A program made the position numbers and the translations under genes. Below are positions 25,016 to 36,309 of a stretch of 64,000 bases of DNA, piece by piece. The notes under the pieces are model-generated. The model did no database searches. It saw only the letters and a program-made list of their open reading frames with translations, and was not told the origin of the DNA. Positions within the stretch are counted from its first letter, which is position 1. The number at the start of each line of letters is the position of its first letter. Origin of the DNA: Margaritispora aquatica (Eukaryota > Ascomycota > Leotiomycetes > Helotiales > Discinellaceae); contig VJWN01000007.1 in assembly GCA_007644065.1 (NCBI GenBank), forward strand, positions 2,138,167 through 2,202,166, given 5' to 3'.

Positions 25016-25372
25016 CTTGAAGCTGAATGTGCACCTAGAAATGGTAATTCTAAGAGAAGTTGAGCGTGGGGGAAGAAGAAGGTAAACATTGCAGTAATTA
25101 ATGTATTTTATACTTCCATGCAATTCAACTCGTTTGCGGAGTAGGAAGATAAGCTAGCTACTAATCTACCCCATCTACCTATGTCATCAGCGATTTGACA
25201 TAGATCTCGAACGTCACCTTCCCGATTGACGAGAAGAGCAGATCCGCCAAGGACTAAAGTCTTGGAGGCGGGGCAGCTTTGCACCATAGAATTGCCATGT
25301 AGGCAAAGACCTGTTTACTTAAACTCGACAGTCTCCAAGGTACGTACTTGAGATACCGTTGAACAATGCTCA
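25016..25372. promoter_or_regulatory. Upstream region of the DPP IV gene
   Basis: About 360 bp between the DPP IV start codon and the tRNA-Pro fragment. No gene is visible; it presumably contains the DPP IV promoter. Confidence 0.5.
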
Positions 25373-25406
25373 CAAAGCAAGAATCCTACCACTGAACTAT
25401 CAGGCC
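25373..25406 (-). pseudogene. Truncated tRNA-Pro (5' half)
   Basis: Read on the minus strand from 25406, 33 of 34 bases match the 5' part of the intact tRNA-Pro(UGG) at 25845-25937: acceptor strand GGCCTGA, the whole D-arm, the 5' anticodon stem and the loop into the anticodon. The single mismatch is A to G in the D-stem. The similarity stops in the anticodon, and no 3' half is found in the following 100 bases. It is a 3'-truncated tRNA pseudogene in inverted orientation about 440 bp from the intact gene. Confidence 0.85.
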
Positions 25407-25844
25407 TTCTTGGATCTTGACAAGTCAGCTGCTATCTGCACCAATTGGTTCAGTGTTCGTATGGACAGACTTGGTGGACATGGGATCATGATGCATAGCA
25501 AGTTGTAAGAAGCTTGGTAGAACTTGCACCTTCTTGAACAAGCAGTTTATAACTCTTGGCATTGTAGATAATGTACAGAGGTAGAATCCTCAGATGTGAC
25601 GGGAAGGTTTAAGGTTATGTACCTTATGTTTTCGCTAACCGAGACAAGGTTCGGCAATTGGATCTTCGTCCACACCTTACGATAATGCTTATCATGTGAC
25701 GCACTCGCTTATCTAGGAATAGGTTCACAAATAGGAGCTGGGTTGTCAATAATCCAAAAGGCCTGAGAGTCTAGATAGGCTGACACACGACTGTTTAAGC
25801 CATCCAATAGGAAAAAGTGGCCTGACTTCTGGTCTCCACTAAAC

Positions 25845-25937
25845 GGCCTGATAGTTCAGTGGTAGAATTCTTGCTTTGGGTTTGCTTCACAGCATCTCGA
25901 TTGTAAGAGGTCTCCGGTTCGATCCCGGATTAGGCCC
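25845..25937 (+). tRNA. tRNA-Pro(UGG) with a 21-nt intron
   Basis: A complete cloverleaf can be drawn. The acceptor stem is GGCCTGA/TTAGGCC (one G-U) with discriminator C at 25937; D-stem GTTC/GAAT with loop AGTGGTA; anticodon stem CTTGC/GTAAG; loop TT-TGG-G-[intron]-T; variable loop AGGTC; T-stem TCCGG/CCGGA with loop TTCGATC. The anticodon TGG at 25877-25879 reads the proline codon CCA. The intron, 25881-25901, sits between positions 37 and 38, the canonical place for eukaryotic nuclear tRNA introns. The A and B boxes are intact, and a T-rich Pol III terminator follows. Confidence 0.95.
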
Positions 25938-25946
25938 AACATATAA

Positions 25947-25965
25947 TTTTTTCAATTTTTTTTTT
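25947..25965 (+). terminator. Pol III terminator of tRNA-Pro
   Basis: Runs of six T (25947-25952) and ten T (25956-25965) begin 10 bases after the tRNA 3' end, the expected RNA polymerase III stop signal. Confidence 0.85.
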
Positions 25966-28900
25966 CCTTCCATAGCATATTCATTTTGCTACCTCTCAGG
26001 CTAACGCTAATGGTTAAAGTTATATGTTGTTCTACATCGGCTTTTTACAACGGAGAACAGGATTATATTTTGAGCTAATAGAGTAATATCATCACACTAT
26101 CTTTCGAGTGCAGGCTTGAAATATAGTAAACCTTACAAAAGTGAATGCGTGATCATAGTGTATGAAATATTTGTAGCACATCTAGACCCTTTTAGCGAAG
26201 TGATTCATACAGAATTTTAATTTTTGATGGCTGATATTGCACTTAGAAGTAATCTAAGTTTCGCTAGCTTTCGCTTGGAAGACAGCACACCACGCACACT
26301 TCTTTCATTCATCCAGTCATTGCATGAATGTAATCTTTCCGTCATTATCCTGGGAATTGATCAAGCACTTCCTTTTCATGATTTGCTTGTACATTATGTT
26401 CAGCCTCTTTCTTCATTTTGTAGCTTCAATATGCCTATTCATAGCACTGGATAAAGCTATGGCGAAGTTATTCTCATACAAATAACCGAACGGTCAAGGT
26501 AAACTTCTCATTCACCGACCCTTACATTCAGGTACACAGGTTGAAAGACAACATCGAGAGCTATGAAGATAGAGAGTTCTAAGTTATTGCATCGTGATAT
26601 CACTGCATTATATATCATAAATCCGCCTCATAATAGCCATCTTTCACTGTTCATTTCCTAACGTGTCATCCTACCGTGCACCAAGCTGCTACACCACGAA
26701 GTTACCATACCTCGCCAACTACCTCCCCTACATCAAGCAGACGAAAAGGTAATACCCATAGGCATCGCCCACATCCACATCGACGATCATAAAGTAGGAA
26801 TTTGGATCGGGAAGGTTATACCCGTTGCACTCCCACACACCCTTGGCGAGCGAGAAATTTATATCATAAGAATGGTACTGATTATCGAGGAAGAAAACAT
26901 CTTGCACACAGGCCTGGAACGCATCGCATACAGATACTGTATTCGAGTAGCGACGGGTGATGGACGGATATCCGTTGCTGGCGGGGTTGTTGGCGGGCTC
27001 GCGAGCGCCGTATCCGGAGAAGAAGCGGGTGAATGCGAAGTATAGGCTCATAGTTTCGACGTACATTTGTGATCGAGGGGCCAGGGAGGGGGCGGTGATG
27101 GCCGGGATGGGATAGAGGAGCTGGTGCTGCTTGCTGGCGCAGATGTTAATGTGTTGGGGACGGAGTCGGTCGACGTGAAAAACTGAGTGGAGGAGCTGAG
27201 AGATTCTGAGGTGCGTGTTGATAATGAGGAAGAGTCTGAGGTTGATGTTATGGCAGTGGTCTTCGATAAACTCAAAGGATGATTTTCACTTTCAATGCTC
27301 GTAAATCCAAAGGTGGTTGACAAGCTGGATAGTGTGCTCGAGATGGCGATCATTGAGCTGGATGTTGTTGCCGCGGAAGACAAAAGTAAAAATGATGTTG
27401 CAGTTACAGGTAATGTCAGTATTTCGCTTGACAAGCAACGGCATGTAGTTGAAACGCTCTGTGAATAAGATTTTGATGTAACATCTTTCAAGCAAGCAAG
27501 TAGTGTTGGTGCAGGTTTTACAGCTTTTGGCTCGCGTTTTCTGTTTGGGCTAAGAGTAGGCTGAACGAAAACGAACTATAATATGGTATCGCGAGTGCCG
27601 GAGTTTTCTGAAAACATCTTTTGAGGTTATTCAGATTTTTACACATCGTTAGAGGAACAACGACAGGCCCTGCAGCGACGATACCAATAAGCGAGCCAGC
27701 AAAGGTTATGGCGAAGAACAGTAAAAATTTGCTCTAATTTGGCAATAGAAAGAGTGAAAGGCAAATTGATGATGCACCAATGTTCAGGAAGGGTAGAAAG
27801 TATAAATGAACTGCTAGAGCAATTAACTGAGCAGAAACGACGGGCAACGCGCCATACAAGCAAATCGAAGAAGCACAGTCGCCAAGCCAAAACGACCAAT
27901 GATGTGCCTCCCTCAGCGACCACTCTTCACCTACTTCATGGAAGCAAGACCAACAGATGAGGAGGAGATAGCGGCTAAGGGTATGTGACATGGGATTGCG
28001 CCCGAACAGAGTATGGCGGCTGTACGTGAGAAATGTTTGAAAAGATTGTAATTCGCCGCTTCACAGCTACAGGACAATCTCGGTTATTCCAAGTAAGTCT
28101 CTTGTCAAGCACATTCCCGAGTTCGACCGTGCAAGAGGGGAGGGCCTCCAAACCCATCGAAGAAGAGAAAATGAAAAATATCATAAGATTTACAGGAAAT
28201 GGAGTTGGTAAGTTTTTGATGCTACCGCTCCAAATGGATAAGCCCAATCGATTGCAGCTGGTTTGCTTTGTCTGAGCATAAAAAGGGAAAGCAGAATAAA
28301 CGAGACGGAGATTTCCCTTTAGAACCATTCACCAAACAGCGGTCGTCATGAGGCAGACAAGACCATCTTATTTCAATAGCTATTAACTGTGTTTGAGTCT
28401 TGTTAGCAAAGCTCCGAAGTGTGGGGAAACCTACTACTTTAGAGCCAAAAACTCAGCATTAAATCTTTGAAAGCCGATACTATGATATCTGAATGATTTT
28501 TCTGCAGCTTTTCTCTGCTATACATTACAACTATGAGCTATCGCCATCTCAATTTAAAAGCTTGCCTATTCGAGTTCAAACCCCAAGGCGTAGATGTGAT
28601 TCTCCCACACTCTAAAGGCGCTTACAACACAATTTGTCAGGCTACCTAAGCAAAGAGTATCAAAAGTCTAGTTTAAGATACTTCAACTCGCAATAGTACA
28701 AAGGAACCCAAAACTTCGCAGATGCTTCGACCTTGGTCATTGCATCAAAGAGCATATAGTTAAACTTTAGTGCTGTGCATTGTCGTGTTTTTGCTGAGAG
28801 ATTTGTTAGCTTGGTAAGTATTAGTTGTGAAGATCATCAACACATTTGAGCGAAATACCGCCGTCAACAGATCAGGTCTTCTTGCTGTAATTTCAGCGAC

Positions 28901-30731
28901 TCTTTTTGCGCGAGGGTAATAACGCCTTATCACACAGCCTGATGGGAAATGGACAATTTCAGCTAGAGCAAGACGAGAATATAAGATGATTTTAGCTGCA
29001 ACAATGTCTGAGTAACAGAAGAAGCATATCAGGACGTCTTTTACCATAGCTTGGGGGTTTCTTTCTTGTTATTACAGCTGTCTAGCAGGTGAGAGGAGTA
29101 GATACACTACAGTCGGGTTTCTAGTAAGAAAACCAACCGGAATAAGAAATTCCGTTTGGAAAGCATGTGAGTGATTGAGTTTCATCGAAAGATGTATTCT
29201 TGTATTTTAAATGCTTACTGTCGCAAATACAGCTTAGTCTTATGCCCGAAACTCAATGTGCTAAGTTCAACTTGACATTGAAACCGCTTTGCATGCACAT
29301 TCAAACAACCTAAGTTGCAGCTTCTGTCTATAAAATGACTTCAAAACATTCCAAGTGAATTTCCTAGCAATGAGTAAGCAACAAAGAATTCGGATACACC
29401 TGTCTCTCTACTTCAGAAAGGACTGCTCTGTGAAATACTCGAATCTCTTTCCGCGGACTCACGGGTAGAGTGCCGTGCTTGACCTACAATCACACTGGGC
29501 TGTAGATACTTGTTGAAGCAATCCATACAGATTCGAAAAGCTCCCTTGACAGGAATTCCAGAAATCACTATCACCTACCGCACCCACTTGTTGCTCCCAA
29601 TTGCCTCATCTAAATTTCAATACCAATTCTTCAACCAACCGGAACTCGCACTTTCGAAAATCTGGACCAACACCTCCTAAAAAAACATAAAAAGAAGAAC
29701 AGCCTAGCGCAAATATGCTCTACTAAGCCGAGGAAATCTGTAAACTCGGTTTGAAAAGCTAACCAGTGGCCTGACTCAATGGCATGCATGCAAATGTCTG
29801 CAGTTTTTGTGCAAAACAATTGGGAAAGAGAGCTTTTATACACAGTAGCCACAATGGCGCTTAGAAAGTGAAAGAGCACCACATGATTCGACTCAAACCA
29901 GCTGCACGAATGTGAATATATTGAGGAAATTGTGAACGTATGAAACTCAAATCATCGGTAGCAATGTGGGAAGTCGTTTGTCACTCGAAGGACCAAATAC
30001 AGACAGCCTGCGAAATTGCCAGTCCGATAGTAATTAGGGCTTCAAATATTTCATTGCAAAAAACTTCTCATTAGCGAGCTAGAGAAGAAGTGCTCACTGT
30101 CACAAGGACACAGTGCCCATACTCTAGTTGCCATCAAGCCCAATCCTCGCTTAGGATCAGCTCCCACTCCCTCAACCAAGCACAAGCGTGGCAAGATTCA
30201 CAGACGTACTCGAGATTCTGCGAGATGATCAGAGGAGGAATCTCAGGGTACAGTATGCTGTATTTTGGGAGATAGAGGTTTCTGTTCACATTGATTGGAG
30301 TCTGAATTGCGAGATTTAGTGGGTGCAAAGGAGGCGTTGATAGCTGGAGGTCCTCACAAGTGATTCGGGACTGGCAATTTGTTTGCAGGTAATGCAGATC
30401 TATGATGTAGTCTCCGGACCATAAGTGCATGCAATTTGAGAAAATATGAATTATTATTGGGGAAATGAAGCCATCTAAGACTAGCAAAGATCTGTCTTGA
30501 TCACTCAATTGTAATTTTAGTAAAAAAAGGCTCGATGCTAGTCTAAAAATCCTCAATGCATTCCATCTATCTATGCTTGCCCAAAAACTCCAAGCAGTCT
30601 CAGCTTCATCCAACCATGTATTCATGTCAATCATCAGTTCCCACCCATCCACCCATGAGCAGATTAACGTCTCATCTCTATGCACACACCCAATCCCCTA
30701 CCTCATTGAAGCAGTACAACTAATAATCTAT
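25966..30731. other. 4.8 kb gene-poor region with a Ser/Thr-rich open stretch
   Basis: No complete gene model was found. The only notable coding-like segment is the frame-disrupted minus-strand region described separately (26728-27720). Elsewhere the ORFs are short and unconvincing, although a plus-strand frame at 27739-27960 (basic, Gln/Lys-rich) with a possible acceptor just before it, and a GTAAGT after 28092, leave room for an unresolved multi-exon gene. The region is AT-richer than the genic parts, and no repeats or transposon ends were recognised. Confidence 0.5.
26728..27720 (-). pseudogene. Possible broken gene: hydrophobic leader, Ser/Thr-rich linker, C-terminal domain in different frames
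   Basis: Three coding-like segments on the minus strand follow each other in different frames. Near 27725-27650 is a signal- or TM-like hydrophobic stretch (FFAITFAGSLIGIVAAGPVV) with no in-frame ATG before it. At 27570-27048 is a strongly Ser/Thr-rich frame ending in Pro-rich sequence. A frame continuous through 27150-26728 reads SLAPRSQMYVETMSLYFAF and on to a Tyr/Asp/Cys-containing C-terminal domain. The order leader, Ser/Thr linker, domain is typical of fungal cell-surface or secreted proteins. I could not find splice sites that join the frames, so it is either a decayed gene or one with introns I missed. The family is not recognised. Confidence 0.35.
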
Positions 30732-32900
30732 TTACACCATACCTAACCGTTTCTTCTCTCTCCTAATGGTAAGTAGCGAAGTCGTAACCCGCATCGACAT
30801 CCTCGTTTCTAAAATATATGCCTCATTCCACTTTTGCACCTTATCCAACCACTGCTCACAATCCATGACTTTGGCTTTCTGGTCCGCGCCCTCAAGGTCT
30901 TTCTCGTGCCAGGCAAGAGATGCCATCTCATAATGAGCTGATGGAAGAGCCCAGTCGTCTTTGAGGGCGCCTGTAAATTCTTGCCTAAAGTCCCATCAGT
31001 ATCAGGCATGTGATTGAATAAGGATACCATACCGTCCATGAACGAGAACCTTCGTCTCGAGTATCTCCCTCGCTTCAGCATACTTGCCCAAGTTCCTTAG
31101 AAAGCAAGCCTCAAGTGTTGCATGATTAGCCGACTCATCAATATCCTCCTTGAACTTTTCAGCATGGCTCGTTCTATCCCAATTCAGAATATCCAAGCTC
31201 TGTTGCAACTCCTCTGGATTCTCCTTCTTAGAGCCTCCCCAGAAATAAACCATCTCAGCCAAAGGACTGACTCCAATAGCATCAACAAGATCCACACCCC
31301 ACGCCTTTGCTCGCTCCTCCCATTTTTGAGATTTTCGGACAATGTACATATCGAACGGCAGCTGCTTTGCCATGACCTTCTGCTTTCCAGCGAGTGGCGG
31401 ACCTTTCTTAAAATACTCAGTAGCTTTGTCCTTGTACACCTGAGCCGCCTTCGGATCAGTGAGACGAAGGTTCCTAAAGAGTTCCAGATAGCTGACAGCA
31501 GTGAAATAGGCGTAGAGCGTAGGACTCCAGGTTGAGATTTCGGCACAATGAATCCAGCTCTCAGCGCACAACTTGTACTCATGGAGGAACATAGTTGTCA
31601 AGGATAACTCAAACAGATTGATGGATGCAATCTGCTTCATATTGCCACCTGCATTATCTTGCAGGATCGCAAGAGCAGCACGCATGTTTCTGTTGTAACT
31701 GTTCATGCGAGCTTCCTCCATTCTCCAAAGCTTGGATTCGGGATATCGCTTACGCATCTCCAATAGTAAAGTAGTACATCTTGCTCGAGGAAATCCTCCT
31801 AGGTCTTCGTCCGCGTCTTTATCAGTGGGCAAGATATCACAAAAGCCAGAAAGGCCATTGTAATAAGCCAAAAGAGTGATGCCAGCGATAGCACTGTTGA
31901 AGTTGTTGAAGCGAGCAGCTTGCCAGAGATATCTGGTCCCTCGCTCCCGATCACCTTTGAAGCCCACAATGTACAAAATCTTATTGAACAATGGGTTCTC
32001 AATCATGGAAAAGACTACAAGTAATATTCCGTAACAAAGCCGTGTGCCAGAGTGGATGAAGATATCAGTATGATTTGTAATTCCAACCGTAGCTGGATCC
32101 ATATCCAGGAGATGAGATTCCGTCCGTGTTATAGCATTCAGAGGAGTTAAATCTTGAGCAGCTGTATAATCAACACTTGATCGTATGTCTCGAAGGCTTC
32201 CTTCGGGAGTGCTTCCTGGCTCGAGACCTACTTTCTCATCAACAGCCTCCAAGTCGGTATGAGCTTCGGGAACTGGAGGAGGATGAGACTTGATAGAACT
32301 GTGACCATTTGACTGTACACGTGAGAGGGAGGTTCTCCTGGAAGCAACCATCTTTTTGATATAAGCGGATTCCACCTCCATAATACCATCTAGAGTGATG
32401 TAAGCTTTCCGTAACTTATAGAAGCCTTTGACAGCTTCTGTTACACTCCCACTTAGAACAGCACAAATAGCTGAAGTCAATTGAGAAACTGCCTTATATC
32501 AGCCAAGACCTCTAAATCAAACTACTCTCAGAGAACTCCTACCAGCAAAGCAAAGAAGATACTCCGTCCCAGGAGGGTAAATACTCGACTGAAAAGCCTT
32601 CGGTTCCTTCTGAGCCTTTTTCATATCATCCCAAGCCTTCGTCTCAGATTCTTGCAATTTCACTGCCGCTTCTTTCAACAACTCCTTCTCAACGCCCAAC
32701 ATTGAAGCAATGAAGCTCGATATCCCCCGGCCAAGATGATGATACGATGAGTCCTGCATTTTGAGGATTTTGTCGGCCGCTTCAATATCATCATTCAGCA
32801 ATTGTAACAGAGCATGTTCGACCTGCTGTAAATGCTGATCCTCTTCCTCAGCAACCATAGTTGGCGCCGGCTTCACCACAGCTTTAAACCACCGACTCAT
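30732..32900 (-). CDS. IML2: Iml2/TTC39-type inclusion body clearance protein
   Basis: Three exons, 32900-32543, 32470-31033 and 30984-30732, give 682 residues with frame kept across introns of 72 and 48 nt. The protein is almost entirely helical with TPR-like repeats, and shows the family's hallmarks: an N-terminal segment with EADKILK and the HHLGRGISSFIASMLGVE stretch, the LLVVFSMIENP segment, YNGLSGFCDI, and the C-terminal PSAHYEMASLAWHE...AQKVQKW-type repeat. A Ser-rich variable insert lies near residues 165-235. In yeast, Iml2 acts with a lipid-droplet protein in clearing misfolded-protein inclusions; the animal relatives are TTC39 proteins. It is divergently placed against the proteasome subunit gene at 33743. 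Family identity is strong; the function is transferred from yeast. Confidence 0.88.
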
Positions 32901-33742
32901 CTTGACGTTGGTGAGGTCTGAAACCTTCCTCTTACTGTCCTGTCCTGAGATGAGAGTCCTTGGATGTCGAATAAAACCAGACTGTAAGCTATAAGATTAA
33001 CCTATTGCGAGTAACAAAATCCCAAGTTATGAGAATGATAAAGATACGAAAGTAGAACACCTCCAAGCCCAGGTACAGATACTGCAAGTGAGTAAGACTT
33101 AGATAATCATTGAAACGTTCGATACAGGACAGGAAACACGGCCCGCCACCACTGACTCGTTTGGAAGAAAGTGTCAATGGAGCAAGATAAAAAAGACCAA
33201 AGGGTTGAAAGAAAAATAAACACTGAACTAAAACTAGAACGAGAGAGCAAGTCAGCGACGTAAATCGATACGGATACCCGGATGGAGTTAAGACTGGAAG
33301 GGTGGAGGAAACGATGGACGAAGGAGATCTGACGGAGCCTAGAAACACTGAAAGCTCCTCGGGCCCAGGGCAGTGAAGTCCATCTGTAGCGTCATCACAG
33401 TGATGCGAAGCGAAGCTCGTACAGTACGAAAGACGCTAGATCCTTCCGAAAAGATGCCTGAATCCGAGCCCGGACGAAGGTCTTTCTCAGCCTCAACGAC
33501 AGCCTGGTTTCCTAATCCGATCTGATTCGCAATCCAGAATCGAATTCACACCAAAGCTCAAAGCTCAGCCTTCGACGCGCATTCCAAGAAGAAACGAACG
33601 AACGTCCGTTCACCAGCACATCAACCTGACCACAGTTCCACGCACACAATCTTACGAGCTGTACGCATACATCATCTTCTCAGGCACACGCATAGGTCAT
33701 ACAAACGCACTACAGCACCTAGATACCGTACAAACAGACACC
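32901..33742. promoter_or_regulatory. Shared divergent promoter of Iml2 and Sem1 genes
   Basis: 842 bp between the two start codons, with no gene inside. An exact yeast proteasome control element (GGTGGCAAA) was not seen; the nearest resemblance is GGGTGGAGGAAAC near 33300. Confidence 0.6.
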
Positions 33743-34184
33743 ATGTCAGGAGGAGCTTCAGCGTCCGGCGCCGCGCCACCCAAAGGTGCAGACAAGAGCA
33801 AGAGCACCGAGCCCACAAAGGAGACTAAGCCTGCTGCTGCGCTGGAAGAGGATGATGAGTTTGAAGATTTCCCTGTAGAGGGTACGTACGCCTTTGTTGA
33901 ATTCCTGGCTTCTTGGACATGAACATGGACAGAATTTGGTTTGGAGACGCAGAGAGAACGTCATGGATGCTAATAGTGCCTTTCAGACTGGACAAAAGAA
34001 GAGACAGAGGTGCCTGCCAACAACACACATCTGTGGGAGGAGAGCTGGGACGATGATGATACGAGCGAGGACTTTTCGGCTCAACTGAAGTATGTACAGT
34101 ACTCTATCACGGGTGTAACATTAGGGCTAATCTGTTTGCTGCAGGGAGGAACTGAAGAAGGTTGAGGCAGGAAAGAAGCGTTAA
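33743..34184 (+). CDS. SEM1: 26S proteasome complex subunit Sem1/Dss1
   Basis: Three exons, 33743-33881, 33987-34089 and 34145-34184, give 93 residues. The sequence is the classic small acidic Sem1/Dss1: an EEDDEFEDFP motif near residues 35-44 and a second acidic Trp motif (LWEESWDDDD) near 62-72, then a basic C-terminal helix EELKKVEAGKKR. Sem1 is a stabilising subunit of the proteasome lid and also binds PCI-domain partners such as the TREX-2 complex and BRCA2-type proteins. The fungal N-terminal extension is Ala/Lys/Thr-rich. The gene converges on phosphoglycerate kinase with about 240 bp between stop codons. Because exons are short, it is easily missed by ORF-based calling; the three junctions all fit frame. 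Confidence 0.95.
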
Positions 34185-34425
34185 TGAAAGCATATCTGTA
34201 CAAGCAAAGCACAATGGAGTTTTGGGGTTTACTAGAGCTACTACAACAAAAGGATAGCATTCAATGGACATGACTGGCACACGATTACATATCAGAACAG
34301 TCAAAAAGGGCTTCTTCATTGGGATGTGATATCAACTACGTGCAGCATACTTCATCAACTTCGTTAGAGGCTGGATCTTGCTCGGCCTTGACATATCAGA
34401 GTTCGGACCTGTTTGATCTGCCAGT

Positions 34426-35798
34426 TTACTTACTCGACAGAGCAGTGACACCAGGGAGTTCCTTTCCTTCCAAAAGCTCGAGAGAAGCTCCACCACCAGT
34501 TGAGACGTGGCTGAGCTTGTCCTCGACCTTGTATTTGGCAGCAACAGTTGCGGTATCACCACCTCCGATGATCACAATCTTGCCGCTCTGTGCTGCCTCA
34601 ACAGCGGCATCGAGAGTAGCCTTGGTACCAGCAGCAAATGCCTCGAACTCGAAAACTCCTGGGGGACCGTTCCAGAGGATGGTCTTGGCCTTACTGATGG
34701 CCTCCTTGTAAAGCTCGATACTCTTTGGCCCACAGTCAAGACCCATCCATCCATCTGGAATACCCTCCTCATCGGTAGCAGTGCCAGTCGTTGCATCCTT
34801 GGCAAACTTATCAGCAGTGATGTAGTCGACTGGAAGAACGATCTCGACGTTGTTCTTCTTAGCCTTCTCAACAAGATCACCAACAGTCTTGCTGCCGGCC
34901 TCATCGAACAAGCTGTTTCCAATCTTGACGTTCTCCAGAGTCTTCTTGAAGGTGAAAGCCATTCCACCACAGATGATCAAGCTGTCAACCTTTCCAAGCA
35001 GGTTGTCGATCAATTGGATCTTGTCTGAGACCTTGGCTCCTCCCAAGATAGCCAAGAAAGGACGCTGAGGCTCCTCAAGAGCCTTTGCGAAGTACTCAAG
35101 CTCCTTCTTCATGAGGAAACCAGAAGCCTTTTGTGGGAGATCAACACCAACCATTGAGCTGTGTGCTCTGTGTGCTGTTCCGAAAGCATCGTCTACCCAT
35201 AAATTAGCTTGATGTATCCAAATGATAAGTGCTAATCTCACTGATATAGATATCTCCCAGAGCAGTCAATCCCTTTCTGAATTCTGCAACCTTGTCCTTA
35301 TCGGCCTTGACCTTCTTGCCATCAGGTCCCTTGGCACTTCCCTCCTCCTCGATGTGGAATCGTAAATTCTCCAACAGCACAACTTGTCCATCAGTAGCCT
35401 TGTTGACCATTGCCTCGACCTCTGGGCCAACGCAATCTGGAGCCATCTCGACGCTCTTTCCCAGCAGCTTCTCGAGCTCTGGGAGGACTGGCTTCAGGGA
35501 GTATTTCTCTTGCACCTTGCCATCTGGGCGTCCGAGATGCGACATCAGGATAACGGCCTTTGCGCCATTGTCAATGGCGTATTTGATTGTTGGCACAGCT
35601 CCGGCGATACGCTGGGTGTTGGTAACCTTCTTGTCGCCATCGAGAGGCACGTTGAAATCAACCTAGAAGTTGGAGAAGAACGTTAGTAGATGCATTTGAA
35701 GCTCGACTGGTGGAGGGGTAACCATAACATACTCTGATTAACACACGCTTGCCCTTGAGGTCAACATCGGTGATTGAGAGCTTGTTGGAGAGAGACAT
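34426..35798 (-). CDS. PGK1: Phosphoglycerate kinase
   Basis: Three exons, 35798-35733, 35662-35242 and 35192-34426, give 417 residues, the normal length. It catalyses transfer of phosphate from 1,3-bisphosphoglycerate to ADP in glycolysis. Family motifs in order are VDFNVPLDG after the first intron, [57 protein letters not shown] and [19 protein letters not shown]. The N-terminus [19 protein letters not shown] is supplied by the short first exon. The stop codon lies inside a perfect consensus 5' splice site (see findings). Identity is certain. Confidence 0.98.
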
Positions 35799-36309
35799 AT
35801 TTGCGTTTGGTAATTATCTAGATGAGAGTGAAGAGTTTGTAGGAAAGTGAGGTATTTACAAACTGAAGTGTTGATGGGAGGTAGCAAAAAGAAAAGGCGC
35901 GGGTTGAAGTGCCCCTCCATTTTGGTGGGGTTCTAAAAAGCTTGGATCGGCAAGGTCGATTGGCACACCCAATTGCATTGATAAACATGCCACATGCAGA
36001 TAGAACATGAGACTTTGCTGTGTTACAGTCCTTTACTCTCTATAAAATTTCTCATATGTACTGCTCGATTATACACACTTTGTCCTCAGCCTGCAGTTTC
36101 TGATGACTGTAAAGTGATTCCACTACCGCAACGCCTCCCATTGAATCCATAACTCCTGAACACCATGTTCATCGATTCCAAGTTGTGTATGGACGTTATA
36201 CATCAATCGTGATCCAATCTTGCTCTTCCTGAGCGAGAGTCCCAGATGCCACATTTCCAATGCCGCTCCTCATACTCTAAACTTCTGACCTGACCTGGAC
36301 CTAAATCAA
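35799..36309. promoter_or_regulatory. PGK promoter / Mpv17 gene 3' flank
   Basis: About 510 bp with no gene. It contains the upstream region of phosphoglycerate kinase and the 3' end of the Mpv17-family gene. Confidence 0.6.

Noticed and set aside
34420..34430. Stop-codon readthrough of PGK to a nine-residue tail ending S-E-L
   Set aside because: The stop is TAA followed by A, not the TGA-CTA context of known fungal readthrough, and SEL is a poor PTS1.
34507..35028. 173-codon plus-strand ORF
   Set aside because: Antisense shadow of the highly codon-biased phosphoglycerate kinase gene.
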